NCBI GenBank assembly: GCA_951812735.1
Contig: OX638332.1
Coordinates: forward strand, 1,298,508 to 1,362,507
Length of the DNA: 64,000 bases
Direction: 5' to 3'
DNA from: Candidatus Dadabacteria bacterium
GTDB lineage: Bacteria; Desulfobacterota_D; UBA1144; Nemesobacterales; Nemesobacteraceae
This document shows positions 46,910 to 55,788 of the stretch, one piece after another. The notes under the pieces were generated by a model. That model did no database searches. It saw nothing but the letters and a program-made list of their open reading frames with translations, and was not told where the DNA came from. The translations under genes were made by a program, and so were the position numbers. Position 1 is the first letter of the stretch. Every line of letters starts with the position of its first letter.

Positions 46910-47901
46910 CTGTTTTCTCCGATTACTGGGGTATGTGCACTCACATTATCCTTAATTCTTTCGTATGCGTCTATTATCTTCATTACTAGCGGATGTCTTA
47001 TGACGTCGGTTTTCGAGAAGTTAATGAACTCTATTCCCTTTATTCCGGAGAGGATGTTCATGGCTTCGATCAGGCCGGAGTTCTGTTCCCTAGCCAGGTC
47101 TATCTGGGTGATGTCTCCCGTTATGACCGTCTTTGAGCCGAATCCGAGTCTGGTAAGAAACATCTTCATCTGTATCGCCGTCGTGTTCTGGGCTTCATCA
47201 AGAATTATGAACGCGTCATTTAGCGTTCTTCCCCTCATGTAGGCTATCGGAACGATTTCAATCATGTTTTTCTCAATCAGCCTGTTTGCCTTCTCAAACT
47301 CCATCATGTCGTAAAGAGCGTCAAAAAGAGGTCTCAGATAAGGATTCACCTTTTCCTGAAGATCGCCGGGGAGAAACCCGAGTTTCTCTCCAGCTTCCAC
47401 GGCGGGCCGCGCGAGCACTATTCTGTTTACCTTCTTGTTCGTAAACGCCGAAATGGCCATTGCCATCGCCAGATAGGTTTTTCCCGTCCCAGCGGGCCCT
47501 ATTCCGAACACCATGTCGTTTCTTCTTATGGCGTCGATGTAGAGTTTCTGGTTTATTGTCTTGGGGCTTATTATTTTTTTCCGGACGGATATGCAGACCG
47601 TATCAAGGAATATTTCTTCAAGGGATGCGTCTTTCTGGCTGAGAAGCCTCTTTGCTATTTTTATGTCGGAAGGCTGAAGAACGTACCCCTTTTCTATAAG
47701 CGAGTACATTTGTCCCATGAGCATTCCCGCTTCCGCGGTCCTCTCCTCGTTTCCCTTGAGAGTGATTTTGTTGCCCCGGGTGTGGATGCTTATGTCGAAT
47801 TCGTTTTCTATTTCCTTGAGATTCGAGTTAAGCTCCCCGTAGAGGACTTTTACCGCTTCTATGTTCTCAAGTTCAATTTCCCTGATTCCGTCCATAGGCA
47901 C
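46906..47901 (-). CDS. phoH: PhoH family ATPase (PhoL type)
   Basis: Cytosolic P-loop NTPase (331 residues) of the PhoH/YbeZ group, linked to RNA metabolism and ribosome assembly together with YbeY. An N-terminal KH-like segment (about 10-95, FDISIHTRGNKITLKGNEE) precedes Walker A GPAGTGKTYLA, ARPAVEAGEKLGFLPGDLQEKVNPYLRP, Walker B FIILDEAQNTT and TGDITQIDL. ybeY is not the next gene; instead the small lipoprotein follows with a 4 bp overlap. Confidence 0.93.
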   Translation of the reverse strand: MPMDGIREIELENIEAVKVLYGELNSNLKEIENEFDISIHTRGNKITLKGNEERTAEAGMLMGQMYSLIEKGYVLQPSDIKIAKRLLSQKDASLEEIFLDTVCISVRKKIISPKTINQKLYIDAIRRNDMVFGIGPAGTGKTYLAMAMAISAFTNKKVNRIVLARPAVEAGEKLGFLPGDLQEKVNPYLRPLFDALYDMMEFEKANRLIEKNMIEIVPIAYMRGRTLNDAFIILDEAQNTTAIQMKMFLTRLGFGSKTVITGDITQIDLAREQNSGLIEAMNILSGIKGIEFINFSKTDVIRHPLVMKIIDAYERIKDNVSAHTPVIGENR

Positions 47902-48073
47902 TTAGGCTACCGCGCGGGAGAAATTGTGCTTCGCGTCTAGAATTTTTATGGCATCCACCCAAAAACAATATTGTACAAACTGGCTCTCCACTTCTTTTTA
48001 TTTTCCCTTTTTTTAAGGTTTTTCTCAACAGTTTTCATGCCTCATCCAGTTATCCGCGGAGTCTTTACATTTC

Positions 48074-48886
48074 TCAAGGTATACAAAGCGGGTCCGGATA
48101 AATAAATGTGTATCCGAGCGTTTTTTTAAGTTTCTCGTTTGAGACTATTTTGTACTCCGGAGGATTTTCCGTTTCGAAAAGTGGTGGTGGGATTCCGTAT
48201 TTTCGGGCTTCGCGCGAGTAATACTTCCTTCTGGTGGGATGCTCGTCGCAGGTGGCGTTGAGGATGGTGTTTCTTACGTCAAGATCTATTACGCTTCTGA
48301 CGATTCCTATGCAGTCATCGCGGTGTATGAGGTTAAGAGGGCAGTTGGGGTTTAGTACGAGTTTTTTTCTTCTTATCGATTTTATGGGTGCCCTGTCGTA
48401 GCCTATGAGTCCCGAGAAGCGTATCACGGTCGTATCGGTTCCAGGGTGTTCCATGAGAAGCCTCTCCACGCGCAGAAGGGCCTTTCCCGACTGTTTGTCC
48501 GGGCGTAGGGAGTCCTCTTCTTTTACGACCCCGTTTGTGTTCGGATAAACGGAGGTCGAACTGGCGAAGATGACCATTTTCCCTTCGGGATCCGGTATCG
48601 CTTCGATGAGGTTTCTGATCTGTTTTTCATGGTAGGTTTCGATATCGTTTCTTCGCTCCGGGGGAAAATTGATGAAAAGAACGTCCGAGGAGAAAAATTC
48701 GTCAGTGTTCTCGCCGTTTACCTCTGGAGAGATGTCTATCAGGTAAGGCTCTATACCTTTTTCCAAAAGAGCGGGGAGCCTCTCTGGGTCCCTAGCGGAT
48801 CCTCTGACCGAAAAACCGGCTTCCTTTAGGGAGGTTGCAAGCGGTTCCCCAAGCCAGCCGCAGCCCAGGATGCTCACGGTCCTCAC
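48074..48886 (-). CDS. NAD(P)-binding epimerase/dehydratase family protein (YeeZ-like)
   Basis: Short-chain extended-type Rossmann protein (270 residues). The dinucleotide loop is ILGCGWLGEPLA (6-17), followed by VLFINFPPERRND, VIFASSTSVYPNTNG with the Ser/Tyr pair usual in this fold, and NLIHRDDCIGIV. Substrate unknown. The GTG start overlaps the stop of the DUF1289 gene (GTGA type), and that gene overlaps the purC end region, making a compact three-gene run. Confidence 0.85.
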   Translation of the reverse strand: MRTVSILGCGWLGEPLATSLKEAGFSVRGSARDPERLPALLEKGIEPYLIDISPEVNGENTDEFFSSDVLFINFPPERRNDIETYHEKQIRNLIEAIPDPEGKMVIFASSTSVYPNTNGVVKEEDSLRPDKQSGKALLRVERLLMEHPGTDTTVIRFSGLIGYDRAPIKSIRRKKLVLNPNCPLNLIHRDDCIGIVRSVIDLDVRNTILNATCDEHPTRRKYYSREARKYGIPPPLFETENPPEYKIVSNEKLKKTLGYTFIYPDPLCIP

Positions 48887-49059
48887 TGGTCTCCCTCCGC
48901 CTCCCGCAGCGTTATTTCACGCAGAACTTCCGTCCTCTGCTCCTCTGAGTACTCTTCCCAGTTCGCTATCTCGTCGCTTGTGCGAAGACATCCGACGCAG
49001 AGTCCGGTGTCCTCGTCCATTATGCATATGCCGTTGCATGGAGAAGAGATTTTTTTCAA
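48883..49059 (-). CDS. DUF1289 family small cysteine-rich protein
   Basis: A 58-residue protein with the DUF1289 pattern: SSPCNGICIMDEDTGLCVGC (four cysteines) followed by LRTSDEIANWEEYSEEQR. The cysteines suggest a metal or Fe-S site; the family role is unknown. The TTG start has GGAGG eight nt upstream, which is formed by the last codons of purC. Its stop overlaps the epimerase GTG start. The gene is short enough to be missed by length filters. Confidence 0.85.
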   Translation of the reverse strand: MKKISSPCNGICIMDEDTGLCVGCLRTSDEIANWEEYSEEQRTEVLREITLREAEGDQ

Positions 49060-49063
49060 AGCC

Positions 49064-49954
49064 CTATCCTCCGCAGAAAAGCCTGAGCATCTCGAGGTAC
49101 TTTTCGCTTGTTTTCCTGACTATGTCGGGCGGAAGCTCAGGGGCCGGAGGATTTCTGTCCCAGCCCGTCTGCTTCAGGTAGTCCCTTACGAACTGCTTGT
49201 CAAAACTTGTCTGTGGCCCGCCCGGGGCGTAACGATTCCGGGGCCAGAATCTTGACGAATCCGGCGTCAGGGCTTCGTCTATGAGGATGAGTTCCCCTGA
49301 GTCCCGGTCTATACCGAACTCGAATTTCGTATCGGCTATGATTATGCCTTTTTCTTCGGCTATACAGGCGGCGGCCGTGTAAATCTCGATGCTTATTTCC
49401 CTTATCCTGCCCGCGAGTTCCTCGCCTATCATCTCGCGCACTCTCCCAAACGTTATGTTCTCGTCGTGGGTTCCCTGCTCTGCCTTTGTTGACGGGGTAA
49501 AGATCGGTTCCGGGAGCTTCTGAGATTCAACGAGGCCTTCTCCCAGGGGTATGGAGCACACGGAGCCGGTTTCTCTGTACTCTTCCCACCCCGAGCCGCT
49601 TATGTAGCCCCTCACGACGCACTCTACGGGAAGGGGGTCAGTTTTCTTAACGAGCATGGAGCGGCCGGAGAGTGCTTCTGTGTGCTCTGCAAAGGATTCG
49701 GGGAAATCCGTGGGATCCGTTGAGATCATGTGGTTCGGGATGATATGTTCTGTCTCTTGAAACCAGAACTCGGAGATCCGGTTCAGCACCTCGCCCTTTG
49801 CCGGTATTCCGTTTGGGAGTATCACGTCGAAAGCTGAGATACGGTCGGTGGCTACCATCAGGATACGCTTGCCGAGGTCGTATATATCTCTTACTTTTCC
49901 CCTTCTGGGTTCTGCGAGTCCGATGAAATCCGTGCTGAGTATGGTTTTGCGAAT
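49064..49954 (-). CDS. purC: SAICAR synthetase, apparently AUU start
   Basis: Phosphoribosylaminoimidazole-succinocarboxamide synthase (296 residues), a step of purine synthesis. [40 protein letters not shown] and DTKFEFGID...[14 protein letters not shown] are conserved. The first ATG (49858) would drop the nucleotide-binding [11 protein letters not shown] segment, which is present in frame upstream. No ATG, GTG or TTG exists in that frame before a stop; ATT at 49952-49954 gives (M)[18 protein letters not shown]..., matching normal PurC N-termini and length. The hairpin TCCCG-A-rich-CGGGA lies just upstream. Confidence 0.85.
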   Translation of the reverse strand: MRKTILSTDFIGLAEPRRGKVRDIYDLGKRILMVATDRISAFDVILPNGIPAKGEVLNRISEFWFQETEHIIPNHMISTDPTDFPESFAEHTEALSGRSMLVKKTDPLPVECVVRGYISGSGWEEYRETGSVCSIPLGEGLVESQKLPEPIFTPSTKAEQGTHDENITFGRVREMIGEELAGRIREISIEIYTAAACIAEEKGIIIADTKFEFGIDRDSGELILIDEALTPDSSRFWPRNRYAPGGPQTSFDKQFVRDYLKQTGWDRNPPAPELPPDIVRKTSEKYLEMLRLFCGG

Positions 49955-50049
49955 GGTTCCGCCACTTGATTCCCGTTTTTTCCGGGACGCTTTGACTGAA
50001 TGGTGAAACTACCCGAAACCACGGCTATTCTCAAGCGCCCCCGCCATTC

Positions 50050-50078
50050 TTGACAATACGCTATAATTAAAAGACAAT
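50050..50078 (+). promoter_or_regulatory. Putative promoter of tRNA-Val and the thrS operon
   Basis: TTGACA (50050-50055), 17 bp spacer, GACAAT (50073-50078), giving a start about 5 nt before the tRNA. A nicer TATAAT at 50062-50067 is only 6 bp from that -35 and has no other -35. Confidence 0.4.
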
Positions 50079-50089
50079 ATCGGGTTTTT

Positions 50090-50164
50090 GAGCACGTAGC
50101 TCAGGGGCAGAGCACTTGCTTGACGTGCAAGGGGTCGCAGGTTCAATTCCTGCCGTGCTCACCA
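50090..50164 (+). tRNA. tRNA-Val (GAC anticodon)
   Basis: 75 nt cloverleaf: acceptor GAGCACG/CGTGCTC, anticodon stem CTTGC/GCAAG with loop TTGACGT (anticodon GAC), T arm GCAGGTTCAATTCCTGC, and encoded CCA. It ends 22 bp before thrS and is likely co-transcribed with it. Confidence 0.96.
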
Positions 50165-50186
50165 TGTATTCCAGGGGACGGATCGG

Positions 50187-52112
50187 TTGGAGATAGAGGT
50201 AAATATCGACGGGAAGAGGGGCAGGTTTTCTTCGGGAGCCACCGTGGGAGATGCTCTCGCGGAGCTTGACGGGGATAAACGTACCATAGGTGCCGTGATA
50301 GATGGCCAGATAGTTGATTTCTGGCACCGTCTTGAAGGTGACTGCGACCTTTTGCCCGTAAAAAGTAATACAGAAGCAGGTCTTGGACTCCTGCGTCACA
50401 CGACTGCCCACGTTCTTGCCGAAGCCGTCCAGTCTCTTTTCCCCAAAGCACGGGTGACCATAGGTCCCGTGATAGAAAACGGGTTTTATTACGATTTTGA
50501 TTTCGAAAGGGGTTTTACTCCCGAGGATCTTGAGAGTATCGAATCAAAGATGCTCGAGATAATAAAGAAGAACAGGCCTCTTGTAAGAAGATCGGTCACG
50601 AGGGAAGAGGCCGTCGCCACTTTCTCCGGCATAAAGGAGAACTACAAGGTGGAGATAATAAACGACCTTCCCGAAGAGGATGAGATAACCATATACGATC
50701 AGACGGACTGGTATGATCTCTGCAGGGGTCCCCATCTTCCTTCAACGGGTCTTATAAAGGCTTTTAAGCTCACGAGTTCAGCGGGGGCTTACTGGAGGGG
50801 CAACGAGAACAATCCTATGCTCCAGAGAATTTACGGAACGGCTTTCTGGGACAAGAAGGATCTGCGCAAGCATCTGCGCGACCTCGAAGAGGCGAAAAAA
50901 CGGGACCACCGCAAGCTTGGCAGGGAGCTTGATCTTTTCAGCGTGAACGAGGAGATAGGACCCGGTCTCATTCTCTGGCACCCCAGAGGAGCGAAGGTAA
51001 GAAGCGTGATAGAGGATTTCTGGAAGCGGGAGCACATCTCCCGGGGCTACGAGGTGCTTTACACCCCGCATATGGCCAAGCTTGATCTCTGGCGAACGAG
51101 CGGCCATGTGGACTTTTACTCGCAGAACATGTTCTCATGCATGGAAGTTGAGAATTCCGACTATCAGATAAAGCCCATGAACTGTCCCTTTCACATACTA
51201 GTATACAAAACAAAGACGAGAAGCTACAGGGACCTGCCGATCAGGTGGGCAGAGATAGGGACTGTCTACAGGTACGAGCGCTCAGGGGTCCTCCACGGTC
51301 TTTTGAGGGTGAGGGGATTCTCCCAGGACGACGCCCACATATTCTGCCGGCCCGACCAGATACGCGAGGAGGTATCCGGGGTGCTTCGCCTCACTCTGGA
51401 TTTTCTTAAGACTTTTGGGTTTGATAATTACGAGATTTTTCTTTCGACGCGCCCGGAGAAATTCGTTGGAAGCGAGGAGAACTGGGAGAGGTCGATAGAG
51501 GCAATAGAGCAGGCACTCTCAGACGTTGGTCTTCCCTACGGAGTGGACAGCGGCGGCGGGGCGTTTTATGGTCCCAAGATAGATCTAAAGATAAAGGATG
51601 TGATAGGCAGGGCTTGGCAGTGCTCAACTATTCAAGTAGATTTCAACCTGCCCGAGCGGTTTGACATGGAGTTTGTGGGTGATGATAACGCGAGACATAC
51701 CCCGATAATGATACACAGGGCCATATTTGGTTCCATTGAGCGGTTCTTCGGAATCCTGATAGAACATTACGGGGGAGCGTTTCCGCTCTGGCTAAGCCCC
51801 GAGCAGGTAAGGGTGGCGTCTGTGGGACAGGGACAGGCCGAGTACTGCGAGGAAGTGTGCGCCGAGCTTCGGCGGCGGGGGATCAGGGTTGGCAGCGATT
51901 TGCGAAACGAGAAGCTAGGATATAAGGTTAGGGAAGCGCAGGTAATGAAAATTCCCTATCTGCTGGTTGTAGGAGACAAGGAGGTCGAAACGGGAACGGT
52001 TGCTCCCAGGAAATACGGTGGAGATGCCATGGCAGCATTGCCGGTAGAGGATTTTATCGAAATCGTCGTGGCGCAGAACGATCCCTACAGCTGGATGGAG
52101 GTAACGGTATAG
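50187..52112 (+). CDS. thrS: Threonyl-tRNA synthetase
   Basis: Class II synthetase (641 residues) with TGS domain (about 1-62), editing domain with HTTAHVLAEA and later Cys/His residues (LCRGPHLPSTG), and catalytic core: motif 1 region around YTPHMAKLDLWRTSGH, motif 2 RYERSGVLHGLLRVRGFSQDDAHIF, and motif 3 near the IFGSIERFFGILIEHYGG segment, then an anticodon-binding domain. The catalytic zinc residues (MNCPFH, with H and later H) are intact. TTG start with AGGGGA upstream. It is followed by infC with a 4 nt overlap. Confidence 0.96.
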   Translation: MEIEVNIDGKRGRFSSGATVGDALAELDGDKRTIGAVIDGQIVDFWHRLEGDCDLLPVKSNTEAGLGLLRHTTAHVLAEAVQSLFPKARVTIGPVIENGFYYDFDFERGFTPEDLESIESKMLEIIKKNRPLVRRSVTREEAVATFSGIKENYKVEIINDLPEEDEITIYDQTDWYDLCRGPHLPSTGLIKAFKLTSSAGAYWRGNENNPMLQRIYGTAFWDKKDLRKHLRDLEEAKKRDHRKLGRELDLFSVNEEIGPGLILWHPRGAKVRSVIEDFWKREHISRGYEVLYTPHMAKLDLWRTSGHVDFYSQNMFSCMEVENSDYQIKPMNCPFHILVYKTKTRSYRDLPIRWAEIGTVYRYERSGVLHGLLRVRGFSQDDAHIFCRPDQIREEVSGVLRLTLDFLKTFGFDNYEIFLSTRPEKFVGSEENWERSIEAIEQALSDVGLPYGVDSGGGAFYGPKIDLKIKDVIGRAWQCSTIQVDFNLPERFDMEFVGDDNARHTPIMIHRAIFGSIERFFGILIEHYGGAFPLWLSPEQVRVASVGQGQAEYCEEVCAELRRRGIRVGSDLRNEKLGYKVREAQVMKIPYLLVVGDKEVETGTVAPRKYGGDAMAALPVEDFIEIVVAQNDPYSWMEVTV

Positions 52113-52651
52113 CTAGGAGGAGAAGTAATAATTTCAGGTCCCGCACTCCGGAGACCCGCATCAACAGGAGGATCACCGCAAAGGAGGTCAGACTCATAGA
52201 CGTCGAGGGGGAACAGCTCGGAATCGTAAGCATTGACGATGCCCTGCGGACTGCCGAGGAAAAGGAAGTCGATCTGGTTGAGATTGCGTCAAAAGCTACC
52301 CCGCCCGTATGCAAGTTGATGGATTACGGGAAATTCAAGTATGAACTTAAAAAGCAGAAAAGCGCTAAAAAACAGAAAGATCAAACGGTAAAGGAGATAA
52401 AATTTCGTCCCAACATAGGGGACCACGACCTTGAGGTCAAAGTGAACCGAATGAGAGGCTTTCTTGAATCGGGTCACAAAACCAGGGTAAGGATATTTTT
52501 CAGGGGCAGGGAAATAGTTCACTCAGACCTCGGTCGAAAACTCGCTCAGGATGTCTGCGAAGAATTGTCCGATATCTCCTCCGTGGACATGGAGCCCAAA
52601 ATAGAGGGCAAGAATTTGATAATGGTGCTTACACCGGTAAAAAAACAGTGA
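52109..52651 (+). CDS. infC: Translation initiation factor IF-3, AUA start
   Basis: IF-3 (180 residues) controls fidelity of initiator selection at the 30S subunit. From ATA 52109 the product reads (M)ARRRSNNFRSRTPETRINRRITAKEVRLID..., normal for IF-3. GGAGG lies seven nt upstream, and the start overlaps the thrS stop (ATAG). Rare AUH start codons are typical of infC and allow IF-3 to repress its own translation. KLMDYGKFKYE and the C-terminal EIKFRPNIGDHDLEVKV...VRIFFRGREI confirm identity. The first ATG, at 52313-52315, would give only the C-terminal domain. Confidence 0.93.
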   Translation: MARRRSNNFRSRTPETRINRRITAKEVRLIDVEGEQLGIVSIDDALRTAEEKEVDLVEIASKATPPVCKLMDYGKFKYELKKQKSAKKQKDQTVKEIKFRPNIGDHDLEVKVNRMRGFLESGHKTRVRIFFRGREIVHSDLGRKLAQDVCEELSDISSVDMEPKIEGKNLIMVLTPVKKQ

Positions 52652-52663
52652 GGAATTTGCAAG

Positions 52664-52861
52664 ATGCCTAAGATGAAAACGAACCGCAGCGCGGCCAAGA
52701 GGTTTTCCGTTACGGGAAGTGGGAAAATAAGAAGAAACAAGGCTGGTAAAAGCCATATAAACGTAAAGAAGAGCTCAAAAAGGATGCGGAGGCTGCTGGA
52801 GCCGGATTTCATGGAAGGTTCCGCGGCCAAGAAGATCAAAACCTACGTTCCTTACCTGTGA
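52664..52861 (+). CDS. rpmI: 50S ribosomal protein L35
   Basis: Basic 65-residue protein with the L35 pattern [35 protein letters not shown] and the C-terminal YVPYL. Third gene of thrS-infC-rpmI-rplT, 12 bp after infC. Confidence 0.97.
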   Translation: MPKMKTNRSAAKRFSVTGSGKIRRNKAGKSHINVKKSSKRMRRLLEPDFMEGSAAKKIKTYVPYL

Positions 52862-52884
52862 GCTGATACAGACGGAGAATACTG

Positions 52885-53238
52885 ATGCGCATAAAAAGAG
52901 GAGTTACTTCCAGAAAACGGAAAAAAAGAGTTCTTAAGCTTGCCAAGGGGTACTGGGGGAGAAGAAAAAACAATTTCAGAAGGGCAAAGGAAACAATACT
53001 GAGGGCGCTTGCCTATTCCTACAGGGACCGGCGCCGCAGAAAAAGAGATTTCAGAGCGCTTTGGATCATGAGGATAAATGCCGGCGTAAGACCATTCGGC
53101 CTTTCCTACAGCAGGTTCATTGACGCGCTCAAGAAATCAGGGGTCGAGCTTGACCGAAAAAGCCTCTCCGAACTCGCCGTAAGAAAACCCGAGAGTTTCA
53201 AGGCTGTGGTGGAGTTCGCTACTTCTAAGAAGAGATAG
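52885..53238 (+). CDS. rplT: 50S ribosomal protein L20
   Basis: 117-residue primary 23S rRNA-binding protein: [44 protein letters not shown] and [17 protein letters not shown] are standard. L20 also represses its own operon in many bacteria. Last gene before a terminator. Confidence 0.97.
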   Translation: MRIKRGVTSRKRKKRVLKLAKGYWGRRKNNFRRAKETILRALAYSYRDRRRRKRDFRALWIMRINAGVRPFGLSYSRFIDALKKSGVELDRKSLSELAVRKPESFKAVVEFATSKKR

Positions 53239-53249
53239 GCATCTTCCCC

Positions 53250-53272
53250 GACCGAAACTCCGGTCTTATTTT
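53250..53272 (+). terminator. Terminator of the thrS-infC-rpmI-rplT operon
   Basis: GACCG, loop AAACTC, CGGTC, then TTATTTT: a 5 bp GC-rich stem plus U-rich tail, 11 bp after the rplT stop. Confidence 0.75.
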
Positions 53273-53275
53273 CCG

Positions 53276-53953
53276 CTAAATCGGGTTTTTCCCGGTATCG
53301 TGCGGATCATGCTCAAGCGGGCAGCCTTCGCAGCGGGGGGTTTTTGCGCAGTGAAGCTTTCCAGTTTTGACTATTAGCGCGTGGTATTCTCCGAAAACTT
53401 CCGCATCGTCCGGAAGGTTTTGTACAAAAAGCTCCTGTATTTTTGCGTAACTTGCGTCCTCGGGGATCAGACTGTGGCGGCTGAGGATCCTTCGCGAGTA
53501 GTTATCGACTACGAACACGGGTTTCCCGAGCGCGTAGAGCAGTATCGAATCGGCTGTTTCTTCACCGATTCCGTTTACCGAAAGCAGTTTCTCCCTGAGC
53601 TTGTCCGTATCCTCCGCGAGCATGTTCTCCATCTTTCCCCCGTAACCAGCGAATAGAAAATCAATAAAGTTTTTAAGCCTTTTGGCTTTTAGGTTGTGAT
53701 ACCCACAGGGGCGGATCAGGACAGCGAGCCGCTCAGGGGATATCGACCTGAGTTTTTCCGCCGAGAGCATGGAACTCTCCCTGAGTGCCGCTATGGCTTT
53801 TTCCACGTTTCTCCAAGAGGTGTTCTGGGTGAGTATGGCTCCTGCGGCACACTCAAGCCTTGTCTGGGCGGGCCACCAGTTCTGCGGCCCGTATCTTTCG
53901 TAAAGAACGGAATAAAAATTCCGTATTCTTCTGGATTCACTCGTATCGGTCAA
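53276..53953 (-). CDS. Endonuclease III-domain DNA glycosylase (MagIII-like)
   Basis: HhH-GPD DNA glycosylase of 225 residues. The hairpin is LLSVNGIGEETADSILLYALGKPVFVVDNYSRR, with the catalytic Asp (VVDNYSRR), but the lyase Lys of Nth (GVGRKTA) is Glu, suggesting a monofunctional glycosylase such as 3-methyladenine DNA glycosylase III. At the C-terminus only three of the four Fe-S cysteines remain (CAKTPRCEGC). It overlaps the start-side gene, a nucleobase permease, by 4 bp, an unusual pairing of base excision with base transport. Confidence 0.88.
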   Translation of the reverse strand: MTDTSESRRIRNFYSVLYERYGPQNWWPAQTRLECAAGAILTQNTSWRNVEKAIAALRESSMLSAEKLRSISPERLAVLIRPCGYHNLKAKRLKNFIDFLFAGYGGKMENMLAEDTDKLREKLLSVNGIGEETADSILLYALGKPVFVVDNYSRRILSRHSLIPEDASYAKIQELFVQNLPDDAEVFGEYHALIVKTGKLHCAKTPRCEGCPLEHDPHDTGKNPI

Positions 53954-55599
53954 CGTGCCGCGTTCCCACCGCTATTTCGGTTAACGTGGGAGATAATTAT
54001 GAAAAAGACAGCCGTAAGCGCATATCCCACGGCCCACTTGGCTCCCGTGGCAAAGCCCAGAGAATAAAGGTTCCCTTCAACCGAGATATCCCCCGCGTGT
54101 ATAAAGCCGAAAAACGCCATCACGGCCCCCGCGCCCATCCACACCGCTGCCTGGGCAAGTCTGCGTTCCACAAGGCAGACAGCCGTTGCGGCCCAGACTA
54201 CCGACGAAAGCATGAACCCCTGGGAAAGCGCCACCAGTCCCGGAAGCTGAAGCCCCGAAGAGATGAATACATCGAGATTATCAAACACGCGGTGGGCTAC
54301 CGAGCCGTCTGACATCGCCACTCCCACCGCTCCTACCGTCTGGGAAACCACTATCGTTCCCCATGCAGCAAGAGACGGTACCAGTCCCAGAGCTACGGCG
54401 GGAGCATGGGAGCGGGGAGTAGTTTGGAACGCCTGGGATGTCATTACGAGACCTATCCATATCAGTATTACCCCGGCGGCCTCAATCGGCACCAGGGCTA
54501 CTGCCAGAGAGCTTAAACCGACAAGTGACACTATGGCGTAGAAAACTCCGTTCATCATCGAGTAGCCTCCTTTAGCTCCCATTTCTTTCCATCCGGGATG
54601 ACCTATGTATATGGTTGTGGGAAAACACGATCCGAAAAGGGATGCGGCTATGGATCCCGCTCCGTTAACCGCAAGGCACGGTCCCGTGGGATAGGGATCT
54701 CCGGCGGCCTCGGCAGACTCTATGTTCTGAAGAGATCCGAGAATATTGTAAATTCCCATTGGAAGTACGACTGGAATCAGTATCGAGCGGACCATGGGAT
54801 CTGAGAGCCCCGCCAAAAGGTCGCCCAAAACCGGAACGGGCAGGTAAAAGCCCACATCGCTGAGTGCTTCACCCACAGCGGATCCCGATACCGATGTTTC
54901 CCCTCCGAATCCCGCTACGAAAAGAAACCATGCTGTGAACATTCCGAGGACGAGTGCCAGACCCACCCCGGGTATTCCGAGCGGGAGCTTCGTTCTTGAG
55001 AGCAGGGTAAACAGCAGCACTCCCAGAGGGAGCAGGGCGACCAGAGGATAGGCGAAGGATCTTGCGGCAAAGTCCATGCATAGAAATGCCACTGCTATTC
55101 CGGCAAGGGAAGTGAGCAGCGCGGCGCGGGGAGTTGCCTTTCTGATCTTCTCGGCCACGAGGGATCCCGCAAGTTCAATGATTCCGGAAAGAAAGCACGC
55201 TGCCACTCCGACGCGCCAGGCCACAAGCGCGGCTTCCTGCGGCGTGGCTCCTTGGCTCTGGGCTGCAAGCTTCGCTGGGATCATTACAAGAAAAATAAAG
55301 GCGAACACGGAAATCGTGTTAATTCCGTAGGGAAGAGCGGTTACGTCTTTTCTTCCCGTAGCTGCCGAGAGGCGCTGCGCAAGCCAGGCGTAGTAGAGAT
55401 TGCCGATAATAAGCGATATCGCCACGGCCGGGAGAACAGATGAAATGACAAACTCCCTTTGCAGTCCCACAAGCACGGTAAGCAGTACCACGATCAGAAT
55501 GTACTGAACGAGGTTATCTACCATGAGACCGAAAAATCCCTCGGCGTCGGAGAGGGAAAAAAGCGGCTGGGCGCCCGCGGGAAAAAAGAGGTTTCTCAT
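53950..55599 (-). CDS. NCS2-type nucleobase/cation symporter family permease
   Basis: Polytopic membrane protein (549 residues, about 12 hydrophobic helices) of the xanthine/uracil/adenine permease superfamily. The family block GDPYPTGPCLAVNGAGSIAASLFGSCFPTTIYIGHPGW and the earlier ALPYGINTISVFAF match the substrate-site helices of such transporters. The exact substrate is not readable. ATG 55599 (MRNLFFPAGAQP) is used; TTG 55635 would add 12 residues. Its 3' end overlaps the DNA glycosylase start by 4 bp. Confidence 0.85.
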   Translation of the reverse strand: MRNLFFPAGAQPLFSLSDAEGFFGLMVDNLVQYILIVVLLTVLVGLQREFVISSVLPAVAISLIIGNLYYAWLAQRLSAATGRKDVTALPYGINTISVFAFIFLVMIPAKLAAQSQGATPQEAALVAWRVGVAACFLSGIIELAGSLVAEKIRKATPRAALLTSLAGIAVAFLCMDFAARSFAYPLVALLPLGVLLFTLLSRTKLPLGIPGVGLALVLGMFTAWFLFVAGFGGETSVSGSAVGEALSDVGFYLPVPVLGDLLAGLSDPMVRSILIPVVLPMGIYNILGSLQNIESAEAAGDPYPTGPCLAVNGAGSIAASLFGSCFPTTIYIGHPGWKEMGAKGGYSMMNGVFYAIVSLVGLSSLAVALVPIEAAGVILIWIGLVMTSQAFQTTPRSHAPAVALGLVPSLAAWGTIVVSQTVGAVGVAMSDGSVAHRVFDNLDVFISSGLQLPGLVALSQGFMLSSVVWAATAVCLVERRLAQAAVWMGAGAVMAFFGFIHAGDISVEGNLYSLGFATGAKWAVGYALTAVFFIIISHVNRNSGGNAAR

Positions 55600-55751
55600 A
55601 TCTTGTCCAGGGGTTACGCGGAACTGTAAAAACAAGCGGCGAACCTAAGATTAACTATCGATTATAATGAAAAAGCCACCGTAGGCAAAACCCCACGCAT
55701 TGCCCGTTACGCTTGCGGTAGAGTGATTTCAGGTGGTTGCCGGACGTTGTT

Positions 55752-55780
55752 TTGACAGTCCACTTTTTTGAATGTTTAAT
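55752..55780 (+). promoter_or_regulatory. Promoter of gcvT-gcvH-gcvP
   Basis: TTGACA (55752-55757), exactly 17 bp, TTTAAT (55775-55780). The predicted start (near 55787) is within 2-3 nt of the gcvT ATG and no Shine-Dalgarno is present, so gcvT may be translated from a leaderless mRNA. No glycine riboswitch is evident upstream. Confidence 0.6.
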
Positions 55781-55788
55781 CATATTAT

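Noticed and set aside
50062..50067. TATAAT before tRNA-Val as the -10 box
   Set aside because: Only 6 bp from the TTGACA and no other -35 at 16-18 bp; the GACAAT at 50073 gives correct spacing.
55640..55788. Glycine riboswitch upstream of gcvT
   Set aside because: No glycine aptamer core is visible and the predicted promoter leaves no room for a leader RNA.
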